Positions 55,132 to 64,000 of a DNA stretch of 64,000 nucleotides are shown one piece after another; within the stretch, counting starts at the first letter, position 1; each line of letters starts with the position of its first letter. The DNA is taken from assembly GCA_900552565.1 (NCBI GenBank), contig USAK01000002.1, forward strand, positions 1 through 64,000. Direction: 5' to 3'. The translations under genes and the position numbers were made by a program. Source of the stretch: an uncultured Selenomonas sp. Lineage in GTDB: Bacteria; Bacillota; Negativicutes; Selenomonadales; Selenomonadaceae. The notes below the pieces were generated by a model. It was not told the origin of the DNA, searched no databases, and saw nothing but the letters and a program-made list of their open reading frames with translations.

Positions 55132-55956
55132 TCATGCCTGATGACGAATGACCTTGTGGATGGCCAGAGCATCCCTCAGCAGGTCTTCGAGTTTATCGAG
55201 ATAAACCATGTTGGCGCCATCCGAGAGTGCCTCTTCCGGATTGTCGTGTACCTCGAGGAACAGCGCATCGATGCCGACGCCTGCGGCTGCGCGCACGAGG
55301 TATTCAACAAATTCGCGGTTGCCCGAGGAAGTCGTGCCATTGCCGCCAGGCAGCTGGACACTGTGCGTGCCATCAAAGACGACCGGATAGCCAAAGCTGC
55401 GCATGATGGGCAGGCTGCGCATATCGACAACGAGGTTGTGATAGCCAAACGAAGCGCCGCGCTCCGTCAGAAGCATCTGTTCGCAGCCGCATTCATGGAG
55501 TTTGTCAACGACATTGCGCATGTCCTCAGGTGCGAGGAACTGTCCCTTCTTGACATTGACGACGCGGCCCGTCTGAGCCGCTGCATGCAGAAGATCCGTT
55601 TGACGGCAGAGGAAGGCCGGAATCTGCAGGATGTCTGCGACTTCTGCCGCCGATGCAGCCTGTGTCGTCTCATGAATGTCCGTCACGATGGGGACATTGA
55701 GCGTCTCCTTGATTTCCTTCAGCATCTCAAGGCCTTTCTTGAGCCCCGGACCGCGGAAACTGTGATAGGAGGAACGATTTGCCTTATCAAAAGAAGCCTT
55801 GAATACGTAATTGATGCCGAGACGGCCGCAGATTTCCTTGATCGTACGCCCGATGAGCAGGCAGCGGTCCATGCCCTCAAGGACGCATGGGCCGGCGAGG
55901 AGTGCCAGCGGCTCGCCTTCACCGATCATGAAATTTCCAACCTTGACCTTATTCAT
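55132..55956 (-). CDS. kdsA: Kdo-8-phosphate synthase (metal-dependent class)
   Basis: Condenses arabinose-5-phosphate with phosphoenolpyruvate. The 274-residue TIM barrel has [10 protein letters not shown] near residue 22; the Cys replaces the Asn of E. coli KdsA and is the metal ligand of the metal-dependent class. The other expected ligands appear in [14 protein letters not shown] and [18 protein letters not shown] and [10 protein letters not shown] are also typical. ATG at 55956 is favoured over GTG at 55965. Confidence 0.96.
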   Translation of the reverse strand: MNKVKVGNFMIGEGEPLALLAGPCVLEGMDRCLLIGRTIKEICGRLGINYVFKASFDKANRSSYHSFRGPGLKKGLEMLKEIKETLNVPIVTDIHETTQAASAAEVADILQIPAFLCRQTDLLHAAAQTGRVVNVKKGQFLAPEDMRNVVDKLHECGCEQMLLTERGASFGYHNLVVDMRSLPIMRSFGYPVVFDGTHSVQLPGGNGTTSSGNREFVEYLVRAAAGVGIDALFLEVHDNPEEALSDGANMVYLDKLEDLLRDALAIHKVIRHQA

Positions 55957-56005
55957 ACGATTCACCTTCCACTTTCTGTGCTAAAAAATCTTCTGCTTCT
56001 CATAT

Positions 56006-56740
56006 TTATTTTTTCATCATCTGGTGGTAGATCTCATTGACTTTGGCGAGATCCTCCGCCGTATCGACGCCGACGAAGCGGTACGGCGTCTTGATGACCT
56101 TGATGCGGTAGCCATTTTCAAGGGCCCGCAGCTGCTCAAGGCTCTCGGCATGTTCAAGAGGCGTTTCTGCCATCTTCGCATACTGCAGCAGGAAATCCCG
56201 CTTGTACGCATAGATGCCGATGTGCTTGTAAACCGGCGTACCTGTATGGCGCGGATACGGCAGCAGCGAACGTGAGAAATACAGGGCATAGCCCTTCCTG
56301 TCCATGACCACCTTGACATTGTTGGGGTTCTTTGTCTCTGCCTCATCCGTGATTTCCGTGCAGACCGTTGCCATCTGCAGGTCCGCGTCGCCGTCAAAAG
56401 CAGCGGCGAGCTCGTCGATGAGCGCCGGCTCGATGAGCGGTTCATCGCCCTGTACATTGATGATGAGGTCAACATCCGGATATTTTTCAGCGACCTCGGC
56501 GAGGCGGTCCGTGCCGGTCGGATGGTCTTTGCGCGTCATGACTGCCTTCCCGCCATGCTGCAGGACAGCTTCGTAGATGCGTTCATCATCGGTGGCCACA
56601 AGGGCTTCCGCGACGCGCGCAGCTTTGGCCGCACGCTCATAGACGCGGCAGATCATGGGCTTTCCGGCAATATCCTTCAGGGGTTTGCCCGGCAGACGCG
56701 TCGATGCATAGCGCGCCGGAATGACACAGAGAACATTCAT
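56006..56740 (-). CDS. kdsB: CMP-Kdo synthetase
   Basis: The 244-residue nucleotidyltransferase begins CVIPARYASTRLPGKPL and shows VQGDEPLIEPALID near residue 95, with a C-terminal GVDTAEDL. It activates Kdo with CTP for WaaA. It precedes kdsA by 49 bases and follows the waaA-lpxK fusion by 51. Confidence 0.97.
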   Translation of the reverse strand: MNVLCVIPARYASTRLPGKPLKDIAGKPMICRVYERAAKAARVAEALVATDDERIYEAVLQHGGKAVMTRKDHPTGTDRLAEVAEKYPDVDLIINVQGDEPLIEPALIDELAAAFDGDADLQMATVCTEITDEAETKNPNNVKVVMDRKGYALYFSRSLLPYPRHTGTPVYKHIGIYAYKRDFLLQYAKMAETPLEHAESLEQLRALENGYRIKVIKTPYRFVGVDTAEDLAKVNEIYHQMMKK

Positions 56741-56791
56741 GAACTTTCTATCCTTTCTATTTTTCTATTATATATAGAGGGAACGAGGATT

Positions 56792-59281
56792 TCAACGGGG
56801 GCCGAGGTGTTCAGCCAGCCGCTGCTGCAGCATTTCGTGCAGGCCCTCACTGCCTTTCTGGAAGGTCACTTCAACGCAGATGACGTAAATGGGAATCGAC
56901 CATTTCTCGCGGGCCACATCCGCGGGAATCTTGACGGCGTCTTTCTCCGTGATGACAATTGCTTCTGCGCCGGCATTTTCTGCCTGCTGGAAGATATCGG
57001 TCATCTCCGACATCGCGTAGTCGTGATGGTCCGGATAGCGCAGGCTCTCGATGATGACGGCTCCGAGGTCGGAAAGCGTCTGTTCAAACGAGGCCGGATT
57101 GCCGATGGCCGATACGGCCATGATGCGCTTGCCGCGCATTTTCGCGATGTCGATGCCCTGACTGGAGATATTGACGTACCACTCGGTCAGCGGGATGAAG
57201 CAGCGCGGCTGATGAATGCTTTCGACGATGCGGGCCTGCGGATTGTAGCGGTGCACCGTTTCACGGATGTAATCACAGGAACCAGCTGCCGCCTGGTCGA
57301 CCTTGGTCATCAGGCAGATGTCGGCACGGCTGATATGCGAGATTGGCTCGCGCAGCGTGCCGCGCGGCAGAATGTAGCCGTTGCCAAAGACGTTGACGGC
57401 ATCGACAAGCAGGATGTCGAGGTCGCGCATGAGCTGCCAGTGCTGGAAGCCGTCATCGAGGATGGCAACCTCTGCTCCGAAATGCTCCATTGCATAACGC
57501 CCCGTCTTGGCGCGTTCCGCGCCGATGAGCACGGGGACTTCCGGCAGATGTTTAGCAAGCATGTAAGCTTCGTCGCCGGCCTCGGCCGCATCCATATGCA
57601 GCCTCCTGCCATCCGAGACAATGCCGACCTCCCCATGCCATTTGGCGCGGTAGCCGCGGTTGAGGATGACGACGCGGTAGCCCATATCGCGGATATCACG
57701 CGCGAGGCGCTGTGCCGTCGGGGTCTTGCCCGTACCGCCGACCGTGACATTGCCGAGGCTGATGACAAAGCAGTCGAGCTTTTCTTTCTTGAAGACACCG
57801 TATTTATAGCCGGCCAGCTTGATGTTGACGAGCAGGCCGTAAATCAGCGAGAACACATAGAGGATGCCCATGATGATATTCGGGAAGATCCCATCGACTT
57901 CCTTACTATGTACGAGGTCAATGAAATAGGTCTGGAAGTTTGTGATTTTCTGTGTGGAACGCACGCGGTGATGATTTTCCGGGCTGCTCTCATAGGCATC
58001 GAGCATCTGATGAAGCAGGATGGCCGATTTGCGCGAAGCACCTTTATTCTCACTGACGATAGCGCGCGTTTCCTCTTCCATGCGGTGGCGGTGCTCCGGT
58101 TCATCGAAGAGGCGCGTGACTTCCTGTGCGAGCTCATCGCCGTTGTGCACGGTGATGCAGGCATCGCGGTTCTTGAACAGGGCGTACGTATCCTTGAAGT
58201 TGAACATATGCGAACCGACGATGATGGCCTTGCCATGAGCTGCCGGCTCGAGGATGTTGTGGCCGCCATGCGGCACGAGACTGCCGCCGACAAAAACGAC
58301 ATCGCCGATGCTGTAGACTTTGCCGAGCTCGCCAATCGTATCGAGGATGACGATATCCTCGTCATGAGACGGCTCATGCTGCAGCGTCGTACGCGTCGTG
58401 ACGGTAAAGCCCGCCTTGCGGCAGAGGTGGATGACCTCCGTCGTGCGCAGAAGTTCACGCGGCGCAATGACGAGGCGTGCCTGCGGATGCGTTTTGCGCA
58501 CCGAAGCAAACGCCTGCAGCACCGGCCCTTCTTCGCCGCGGTGCGTCGACCCGGCAAGGAAAATGCCGTCATTTTTCGTCAGGCCCATATTCTCAATGAT
58601 TTTTTTCTTTTCCTCTGGGCTGACATCCGTATATGTCTGGTCGAATTTCGTGTTGCCCGTGACCGTCACGAGCTCCTTTGGTGCACCAAGGCGCATGATG
58701 TACTCCGCATCAATCGGCGACTGCATCGCAAAGAGCTTGACCGTACCGATCATATCGCGCAGCAGGCTGTGCAGATGCTTGTACTGCTTGACGCTCTTAT
58801 CGCTGATGCGGCCGTTGACCATCATGACAGGGACATGGATGCGGCGCGCCGTGCGCAGGAAGTTCGGCCAAAGCTCCGTTTCGACGGGCAGAAAAACGCG
58901 CGGACGGATGCGGCGCAGCACGTGGCCGGCCAGCCACGGCAGGTCCAGTGGGAAATAGATGATGGCATCCGCATCCTTGATGATACGGTTCGCCATCTCA
59001 TAGCCGCTCGTCGTGACAACCGAGACGAGAATCGGGCTTTTCGGGAATTCTTTGCGGAATTCCTTGATGAGCGGGCTCGTCGCAACGATTTCGCCGACGG
59101 ACGCCGCATGGACCCAAATGCAGTCCTTCTTCTCCACTTTATCGAGAGCATGTTCGGGGAAGAAGCCAAAGCTCTGGCGGATGCGTTCAACAAAGCCCTT
59201 CTCGCGCACCGAGCGGATCATGAACATCGGGATGACGAGAATCACGATGATGATGGCCGCTATATTATAGAGTAATTGCAT
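56792..59281 (-). CDS. Kdo transferase / lipid A 4'-kinase fusion (WaaA-LpxK)
   Basis: A single 829-residue frame encodes two enzymes. Residues about 1-430 are WaaA (GT30): one membrane anchor, the catalytic glutamate in HAASVGEIVA (Glu64), PVETELWPN, and GGSLVPHGGHNILEPAAHGK. Residues about 448-829 are LpxK: a second membrane segment (IIMGILYVFSLIYGLLVNI), P-loop NVTVGGTGKTP near 511-521, ILDDGFQHWQL and LPRGTLREP. The linker is about 18 residues and no stop or frameshift separates the parts. LpxK acts before WaaA, so the fusion joins consecutive steps. ATG at 59281 lies 15 bases after msbA. Confidence 0.95.
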   Translation of the reverse strand: MQLLYNIAAIIIVILVIPMFMIRSVREKGFVERIRQSFGFFPEHALDKVEKKDCIWVHAASVGEIVATSPLIKEFRKEFPKSPILVSVVTTSGYEMANRIIKDADAIIYFPLDLPWLAGHVLRRIRPRVFLPVETELWPNFLRTARRIHVPVMMVNGRISDKSVKQYKHLHSLLRDMIGTVKLFAMQSPIDAEYIMRLGAPKELVTVTGNTKFDQTYTDVSPEEKKKIIENMGLTKNDGIFLAGSTHRGEEGPVLQAFASVRKTHPQARLVIAPRELLRTTEVIHLCRKAGFTVTTRTTLQHEPSHDEDIVILDTIGELGKVYSIGDVVFVGGSLVPHGGHNILEPAAHGKAIIVGSHMFNFKDTYALFKNRDACITVHNGDELAQEVTRLFDEPEHRHRMEEETRAIVSENKGASRKSAILLHQMLDAYESSPENHHRVRSTQKITNFQTYFIDLVHSKEVDGIFPNIIMGILYVFSLIYGLLVNIKLAGYKYGVFKKEKLDCFVISLGNVTVGGTGKTPTAQRLARDIRDMGYRVVILNRGYRAKWHGEVGIVSDGRRLHMDAAEAGDEAYMLAKHLPEVPVLIGAERAKTGRYAMEHFGAEVAILDDGFQHWQLMRDLDILLVDAVNVFGNGYILPRGTLREPISHISRADICLMTKVDQAAAGSCDYIRETVHRYNPQARIVESIHQPRCFIPLTEWYVNISSQGIDIAKMRGKRIMAVSAIGNPASFEQTLSDLGAVIIESLRYPDHHDYAMSEMTDIFQQAENAGAEAIVITEKDAVKIPADVAREKWSIPIYVICVEVTFQKGSEGLHEMLQQRLAEHLGPR

Positions 59282-59295
59282 AACATCTTCCCTTC

Positions 59296-61026
59296 TTAAC
59301 CATTTTTCTTGCTGAACTGGATATTATAGAGATAGCTGTAAAGGCCGCCGAGCTTCAGGAGCTCCTCATGTGTGCCGTGTTCCTTGACATGGCCGTTGTC
59401 GATGACATAAATCTGGTCGGCATTGAAAATCGTCGAGAGGCGGTGGGCGATGACGAACGAGGTACGGCCGACCATGAGTTTATCAAGTGCCGCCTGCACG
59501 ATTTTCTCGCTCTCTGTATCGAGTGCCGAGGTCGCCTCATCGAGAATCAGGATCTGCGGATTCTTGAGGATGGCACGCGCAATGGCCATGCGCTGGCGCT
59601 GGCCGCCCGAGAGATTCAGGCCGCGCTCGCCGATTTTCGTATCATAGCCGTTCGGCAGTTCGCGGATGAACGTATCGGCATTGGCTGCCTTCGCGGCCAT
59701 CTCGACTTCTTCATCCGTAGCATCGAGGCGGCCATAGCGGATATTTTCGCGCACCGTCGTCGAGAACAGCATTGTCTCCTGCGGCACAATGCCAATCTGC
59801 TCGCGCAGCGAGGAAACCGTGACATCGCGGATATCAAAGCCGTCGATGGAGATGGACCCCGACGTGACTTCATAGAAACGCGGAATGAGGTTGGCAATCG
59901 TCGATTTGCCGGCGCCGCTCGGACCAACAAAGGCAATCATCTGCCCCGGTTTTACCTCAAGGCTGACATCCGAAAGTGCCGGCACGCCCTTCTTGTATTC
60001 GAAGGAAACATGGTCAAAGACAACATGGCCCTTGACTTTCGGCAGTTCCTTGGCGTCCGGCTTGTCCGTGATGGTCTCCTTGAGGTCGATGACATGGAAG
60101 ACACGGTCGACGGCTGCCATGGCACGCTGCAGGTTGCCGTAAACGCGCGAAAGGCGCTTGACCGGATTGGCGAGGTTGACTGCGTAAGTGAGGAACGCGA
60201 CCAGAGAACCGGCCGTCATCTGGCCGTTGACGACCTCGTAGCCGCCGAACCAGATGATGACCGTGACCGAAATGGCCGCGAGGAACTCAACCGACGGCGT
60301 CAAAAGGCTCGTGAGCTGAACATTCTTCATCGCCGCCTGGAAGTTGAGCTCATTCTGACGGCAGAAGCGTTTGATTTCATAATTCTCGCGGACAAAGGAT
60401 TTGACCACGCGGATAGAGGAGATGCTCTCCTGCAGAAGCGACGTGATGTCCGCCATGCGTTCCTGAATGACTGTACCATTGCGCTTGATCTTGCGGCCGA
60501 AGATCTTCATGGCCTGCCCGACGAGCGGGATGATGACGAGAGTCAGGATGGAAAGCTTCCAGTCCAGCACAATCATCATGACGAGAGAACCGATGAGGAT
60601 GGAGCCTTCCGTGACCATCTCGATGAGCTGGTCAACAAGAGCCGACTGGATAGCCGCGACATCATTCGTGATGAAGCTCATGACCTCGCCCGTCTGATGG
60701 CGGTCAAAGTAGGCCATCGGCATGCGCTGGAATTTGCGGAACATGACTTCACGCACATCGATGATGACCTTCTGGCCGATAAAAGAGACGAGATACGACT
60801 GGCCGTAAAAAAAGATGCCCCTGAGCAGGAAGACCACGACGATGCCCACGCAGATGAGGTTGAGCATCAGCATATCTTTTTCTGCCAGCACCTTATCAAT
60901 CATGTCCTTGATGATCCACGGTAGGTAAAGATTTGCCGCCGCAGCCATGATGATGCAGAAAATCGCCAGTATGAGCTGCTTGACATATGGCCGCATGTAT
61001 TGAAGCAGCCGCTTATAATTCTTCAT
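59296..61026 (-). CDS. msbA: Lipid A flippase, ABC transporter
   Basis: The 576-residue half transporter has six membrane segments in residues 1-310 and an ATPase domain with Walker A GPSGAGKST near 367, Q-loop GIVPQETMLFS, signature LSGGQRQRMAIA, Walker B ILILDEATSALD and switch His in IAHRLST. It moves the lipid A core across the inner membrane. It overlaps the lpxB stop by 14 bases. Confidence 0.95.
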   Translation of the reverse strand: MKNYKRLLQYMRPYVKQLILAIFCIIMAAAANLYLPWIIKDMIDKVLAEKDMLMLNLICVGIVVVFLLRGIFFYGQSYLVSFIGQKVIIDVREVMFRKFQRMPMAYFDRHQTGEVMSFITNDVAAIQSALVDQLIEMVTEGSILIGSLVMMIVLDWKLSILTLVIIPLVGQAMKIFGRKIKRNGTVIQERMADITSLLQESISSIRVVKSFVRENYEIKRFCRQNELNFQAAMKNVQLTSLLTPSVEFLAAISVTVIIWFGGYEVVNGQMTAGSLVAFLTYAVNLANPVKRLSRVYGNLQRAMAAVDRVFHVIDLKETITDKPDAKELPKVKGHVVFDHVSFEYKKGVPALSDVSLEVKPGQMIAFVGPSGAGKSTIANLIPRFYEVTSGSISIDGFDIRDVTVSSLREQIGIVPQETMLFSTTVRENIRYGRLDATDEEVEMAAKAANADTFIRELPNGYDTKIGERGLNLSGGQRQRMAIARAILKNPQILILDEATSALDTESEKIVQAALDKLMVGRTSFVIAHRLSTIFNADQIYVIDNGHVKEHGTHEELLKLGGLYSYLYNIQFSKKNG

Positions 61027-62176
61027 GTTGTTCTCCCGAATTCCGTTTTCTCTTTGCGGCCGCTAAAATCTTCGCGGCAACCCTGTCTGAAGCCCCTGGC
61101 GGACCCAGGCGCTCACAGGCTTTCCTGAGTTTGGCTGTGGTTTCATCGCGCGCGCTCTCCCCGCGGTAAAGGCGCAGGAGCTCCTTCGCGATGCGATGGG
61201 GCTCCACCTCGTCCTGCAGCAGCTCCGGCTGTATCGTCTCTCCCAAAAGGATATTGGGGAGCGTGAAATGCTCGACATGCACAAGAGCGCGCCCAATCAT
61301 GTAATTGAGCGGTGCCAGCCGGTAAAGTGAGACGCACGGAAGCCCCATGAGCGCGGCTTCCATGACGACCGTGCCCGAAGCCGCCGCGGCCACATCAGCC
61401 AGTCCCATGAGAGCGTACCGATTCTCATACGTCAGCTTAACATCGACATCGTGCTGCGCGATGAGGCCCTGAATCAATGACTTATACGCAGCTGCCGCGA
61501 CGGGCAGGAAAAACTTGGTCTCCGGCCGTCTGGCCTTGAGGATTTCTGCGGCCTTGAGCATGGCCGGCAGGAGCATCGTGATTTCCTGACGGCGGCTGCC
61601 GGGCATCAGCAGTACGGCATGGTCCTGCGGCGCGATGCCGAAAAACGCCCGCGCTTCTTCTTCCGGCAGCTCCGCCTTGACCGTATCGACCAGAGGATTG
61701 CCGACAAAGGAGATATGCGCGCCGGCTGCCTCATAGACGGGCAGCTCATGCGGGAAAATCGCGACGAACTCATCGGCGAGTGCCGCACATTTTTTTGCCC
61801 TGCCTTTGCGCCAGGCCCAGGCCGACGGCGGGATGTACGAAAAGACGGGAATGCCGAGTTTCTTCGCCCGCTTGGCCAGACGCCAGTTGAAATCCGGATA
61901 ATCGATGAGGACCAGAAGGTCCGGCCGTTCGGCTGCCATATACGCAGAAAGGTCATCGAGGAGCTTGAGGATGCGCCGCAGGTTTTTGATGACCTCCCAG
62001 ACGCCCATGACGTTGTAGTCCGCAAAATTGCGGAACAGCTTCACGCCAGCGGCTTCCATCCGGATGCCGCCAAAACCGATGAGCTGTGTCTCCGGCGACT
62101 GCCGATGAATGGCTCTTGCCAGACGTTCTCCGTGCAGGTCGCCTGAGACTTCGCCTGCCGACATCATGATTTTCAT
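61013..62176 (-). CDS. lpxB: Lipid A disaccharide synthase
   Basis: Joins UDP-2,3-diacylglucosamine and lipid X. The 387-residue GT19 protein starts IMMSAGEVSGDLHGERLARAI and has IDYPDFNWRLAKRAKK, SAWAWRKGRAKK, FVGNPLVD, MPGSRRQEI and ASGTVVMEAALMGLPCV. Start ATG at 62176 follows AAGGAGG. It overlaps msbA and follows a terminator-like hairpin after lpxI. Confidence 0.97.
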   Translation of the reverse strand: MKIMMSAGEVSGDLHGERLARAIHRQSPETQLIGFGGIRMEAAGVKLFRNFADYNVMGVWEVIKNLRRILKLLDDLSAYMAAERPDLLVLIDYPDFNWRLAKRAKKLGIPVFSYIPPSAWAWRKGRAKKCAALADEFVAIFPHELPVYEAAGAHISFVGNPLVDTVKAELPEEEARAFFGIAPQDHAVLLMPGSRRQEITMLLPAMLKAAEILKARRPETKFFLPVAAAAYKSLIQGLIAQHDVDVKLTYENRYALMGLADVAAAASGTVVMEAALMGLPCVSLYRLAPLNYMIGRALVHVEHFTLPNILLGETIQPELLQDEVEPHRIAKELLRLYRGESARDETTAKLRKACERLGPPGASDRVAAKILAAAKRKRNSGEQHEEL

Positions 62177-62223
62177 CCTCGTCCCTCCTTTATTTTCCCT
62201 TCCATTCCTGCCTTCCCCGGTCT

Positions 62224-62300
62224 CCTGCTGCCCTTATGACAGCAGGCCAATGAAAGTCGAAAAGACGCGTGGATACCAGCATCCCTGGTTCCGCCGCGTC
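62224..62300 (-). terminator. Tandem hairpins between lpxI and lpxB
   Basis: On the minus strand a long stem GACGCG... CGCGTC with an internal ACCAG/CTGGT pair (62264-62300) is followed by TTTTCG, then by a second hairpin CCTGCTG/CAGCAGG (62224-62245). They may divide the LPS operon or attenuate it. Confidence 0.65.
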
Positions 62301-62314
62301 TCACAATCACATAC

Positions 62315-63118
62315 TTAGATGGCTGCAATCGTTATGTTATTGGCATCTGCCAGTGCAAGCATCTCCTCGCGCTCAACGAGAAGCGTCTTGTCAGCTTCAA
62401 TCGCCAAAGCCGTCGCACCAACGTCAACCATGCTCTGGATAGTGGCCAGACCTACCGTCGGCACATCAAAGCGGGAATCCTGCTGCGGCTTAGCGACTTT
62501 GGCCACGACAGCACCGCCGCGGGCGAGTTCGCCGCCGCGGCGGATGCAGGCATCCGTGCCTTCAATGGCTTCCAGAGCCATGACAGCCATGTTTTTGACG
62601 ACTGCCGTCTGGCCGACATCGAGGCGGCCGATTTCCTTCGCCATGCGGAAGCCAAACTCCATGTCCTTGCGTTCTTCCGGCGTCGGCTCACGCTTCGTGA
62701 TGACACCGCGGTGCGGCATGAGGCGGCGGATCAGCGCCGTCTGGTCAAAGGCCTGAATGCCGGCTTTCGCCAGTTCACGGACGAACATCATCATGATGGT
62801 GTCATCCTTGCGGTCCGGCAGCTCCATGATGAGCTTCAGCATGCGGGCATCCGGCTGGACCTTGCCCGAAAACAGGAGTTCCTTTGTGACCTTGCCAATC
62901 ATCGTGACCTTGCTGACCTGATGTTCTTTCAGGTAGTTCAGTACAGCATCGAGATGTGCGATGCTGATGGACTGGCAGTCTGCCGTGCAGTTCTTGAGTT
63001 CTGCGTCCGTCTCCGGCAGCAGGGCCACAGCATAGACTTCATAACCAAGGAGTTTCGCTGCTTTAGCGCACTCCACCGGCAGTTTGCCGGCACCGGCCAG
63101 CAATCCGATTTTTTCCAT
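62315..63118 (-). CDS. lpxI: UDP-2,3-diacylglucosamine pyrophosphatase LpxI
   Basis: Hydrolyses UDP-2,3-diacylglucosamine to lipid X. The 267-residue protein matches LpxI (DUF1009): IGLLAGAGKLPVECAKAAK at the N-terminus, IGKVTKELLF near 77, PDRKDDTIMM near 103 and EGTDACIRRGG near 195. LpxI replaces LpxH in many bacteria. ATG at 63118 follows GGGGGAA. It lies 29 bases after lpxA. Confidence 0.95.
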   Translation of the reverse strand: MEKIGLLAGAGKLPVECAKAAKLLGYEVYAVALLPETDAELKNCTADCQSISIAHLDAVLNYLKEHQVSKVTMIGKVTKELLFSGKVQPDARMLKLIMELPDRKDDTIMMMFVRELAKAGIQAFDQTALIRRLMPHRGVITKREPTPEERKDMEFGFRMAKEIGRLDVGQTAVVKNMAVMALEAIEGTDACIRRGGELARGGAVVAKVAKPQQDSRFDVPTVGLATIQSMVDVGATALAIEADKTLLVEREEMLALADANNITIAAI

Positions 63119-63147
63119 AACGATTCCCCCGAAATTCTCTACCGATA

Positions 63148-63960
63148 TCAGTCACGCTCTCTGCGCTCACGGCAGATGCCGCGCTCTGCATTGCGCAGGA
63201 AACGCAGGAAATGCTCGACTTCCTCGCAGGAATCGACTTCCTGCTCGATGACGGCAATGGCCTGCTGCAGGCTGAGTCCCGAACGATAGAGCAGTTTATA
63301 TGCTTTCTTGATATTGCGGCGGGCTTCAAGCTTGATGCCAGCACGCGAGATGCCAACGGCATTGAGTCCGACAACCTTTGCCGGCTGGCCATCGACAATC
63401 GTGTACGGCACGACGTCCTGCGTGAGCTTCGACATGCCGCCGACCATCGCATTGCGGCCGATTTTGACAAACTGATGAACACCAGCCATGCCGCCAATGA
63501 CTGCGCGGTCTTCGACGACAACGTGGCCGGCCAGGCTTGCCAGATTCGACATGATGACATGATTGCCCACAACGCAGTTATGGGCGACATGCGTCAGTGC
63601 CATGAGCAGGCAGTCGTTGCCGACGCGCGTCTCCTCACCTTCGCCCGTAGCGCGGTGAATGGTTGCACCCTCGCGAATCGTCGTGCGGTCGCCAATGATG
63701 GTATAGCTCTTTTCCCCTTTGAATTTAAGGTCCTGCGGTTCCTCACCAATGGAGGCACCCTGGAAAATGCGGCAGTCCTTGCCAATCTGCGTCCAGCCGT
63801 GAATGACGACATGAGGACCGATTTTCGTGCCTTCATCAATCTCGACATTCTCGCCAATGACCGAGTATGGGCCAATCTCAACGCTGTCCGCGATTTTCGC
63901 GCCCGGCGCAACTACAGCAGTTTCATGTATATTTGCAGTGACCTTATTGTCCGTATTCAT
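63148..63960 (-). CDS. lpxA: UDP-N-acetylglucosamine O-acyltransferase
   Basis: First step of lipid A synthesis. The 270-residue left-handed beta-helix protein has hexapeptide repeats over residues about 10-190, the catalytic histidine in [13 protein letters not shown] near residue 123, and the C-terminal helices ([18 protein letters not shown]). ATG at 63960 is chosen over TTG at 63969 because AAGGAG fits it. Acyl chain length cannot be predicted safely from the residues I see. Confidence 0.96.
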   Translation of the reverse strand: MNTDNKVTANIHETAVVAPGAKIADSVEIGPYSVIGENVEIDEGTKIGPHVVIHGWTQIGKDCRIFQGASIGEEPQDLKFKGEKSYTIIGDRTTIREGATIHRATGEGEETRVGNDCLLMALTHVAHNCVVGNHVIMSNLASLAGHVVVEDRAVIGGMAGVHQFVKIGRNAMVGGMSKLTQDVVPYTIVDGQPAKVVGLNAVGISRAGIKLEARRNIKKAYKLLYRSGLSLQQAIAVIEQEVDSCEEVEHFLRFLRNAERGICRERRERD

Positions 63961-63973
63961 CTGCTCCAACTCC

Positions 63974-64000
63974 TTAACCTTCCTCCAATGCCGGCTTTGC
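63974..64000 (-). CDS. C-terminal end of an upstream gene, probably fabZ
   Basis: The last eight codons before a TAA at 63974-63976 read AKPALEEG and run off the window. Their place 13 bases before lpxA fits fabZ, which precedes lpxA in Negativicutes, but the residues are too few to prove it. Confidence 0.4.
   Translation of the reverse strand, partial: AKPALEEG

Noticed and set aside
56522-59275. A 917-codon open frame on the plus strand opposite waaA-lpxK
   Set aside because: It is antisense to a well-supported fusion gene, has no family motif, and arises from the GC-rich codon usage of the real gene.
56792-59281. waaA and lpxK as two genes merged by a sequencing error
   Set aside because: The frame is continuous with a sensible linker and a membrane segment leading into LpxK; no homopolymer or compressed stop is seen at the junction.

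Overview
The window looks like a chromosomal segment of a Negativicutes bacterium (Firmicutes-lineage cell with a Gram-negative outer membrane), most likely of the Selenomonadaceae, Mitsuokella/Selenomonas type. The reasons are an SLH-domain porin, a full lipopolysaccharide gene set and LpxI in place of LpxH, alongside Firmicutes-style genes (RNase M5, SCIFF peptide and maturase, a YaaO-type decarboxylase). Coding regions are moderately GC-rich and intergenic regions AT-rich. No rRNA, tRNA or CRISPR array was seen.

Region 1 (1-16.98 kb) is an accessory carbon-utilisation block. A left-going iol operon (Fe-alcohol dehydrogenase, iolJ, iolC, iolB, iolD, iolE, then a terminator and a GntP-type permease) is controlled from a divergent region shared with a DeoR regulator and an aldehyde dehydrogenase. 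iolG and iolA are absent. The operon instead starts with an iron alcohol dehydrogenase, which suits fermentation of malonate semialdehyde to 3-hydroxypropionate. Next come a 969-residue metallophosphoesterase without a signal peptide, an organophosphate:phosphate-antiporter-type transporter split by a frameshift in an 8-base homopolymer, and a divergent AraC regulator. Together they suggest uptake and dephosphorylation of an inositol phosphate or other phosphoester feeding the iol pathway; this is inference.

Region 2 (17-31.9 kb) holds housekeeping genes and small systems: endonuclease IV followed by an in-frame remnant of a GGDEF protein; the uncharacterised GGGtGRT/NifU-like gene pair; the glycolytic operon gap-pgk-tpiA-gpmI with a strong promoter and an intercistronic hairpin; the SCIFF peptide (scfA, 45 codons) and its radical-SAM maturase with a terminator-like hairpin between them; an SLH porin with a near-consensus extended -10 promoter; a TetR regulator; a PHP phosphoesterase; a TSCPD protein; and an NhaC antiporter.

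Region 3 (31.9-37.2 kb) carries rsmA, rnmV, tmk and a PLP decarboxylase, a set that also lies near the origin in Bacillus. A tight cluster of DnaA boxes sits upstream of the decarboxylase. A small membrane protein, a YgbA_NO protein and a TSUP permease follow.

Region 4 (37.3-47.1 kb) is the complete F1Fo ATP synthase operon (subunit I, atpB-E-F-H-A-G-D-C), with atpZ upstream as a separate unit and the wecA-wecB pair beyond it.

Region 5 (47.2-64 kb) is the LPS factory, all on the minus strand: (fabZ end)-lpxA-lpxI-lpxB-msbA-waaA::lpxK fusion-kdsB-kdsA-kdsD-kdsC-lpxL-lptC-lptA-lptB-lptF-DUF3084-RNase H-like-dCMP deaminase. It covers lipid A synthesis, Kdo synthesis and transfer, flipping, and export by the Lpt bridge. 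Several genes need non-ATG starts: TTG for atpF, atpG, atpD and lptB; GTG for wecB, the decarboxylase and probably kdsD.
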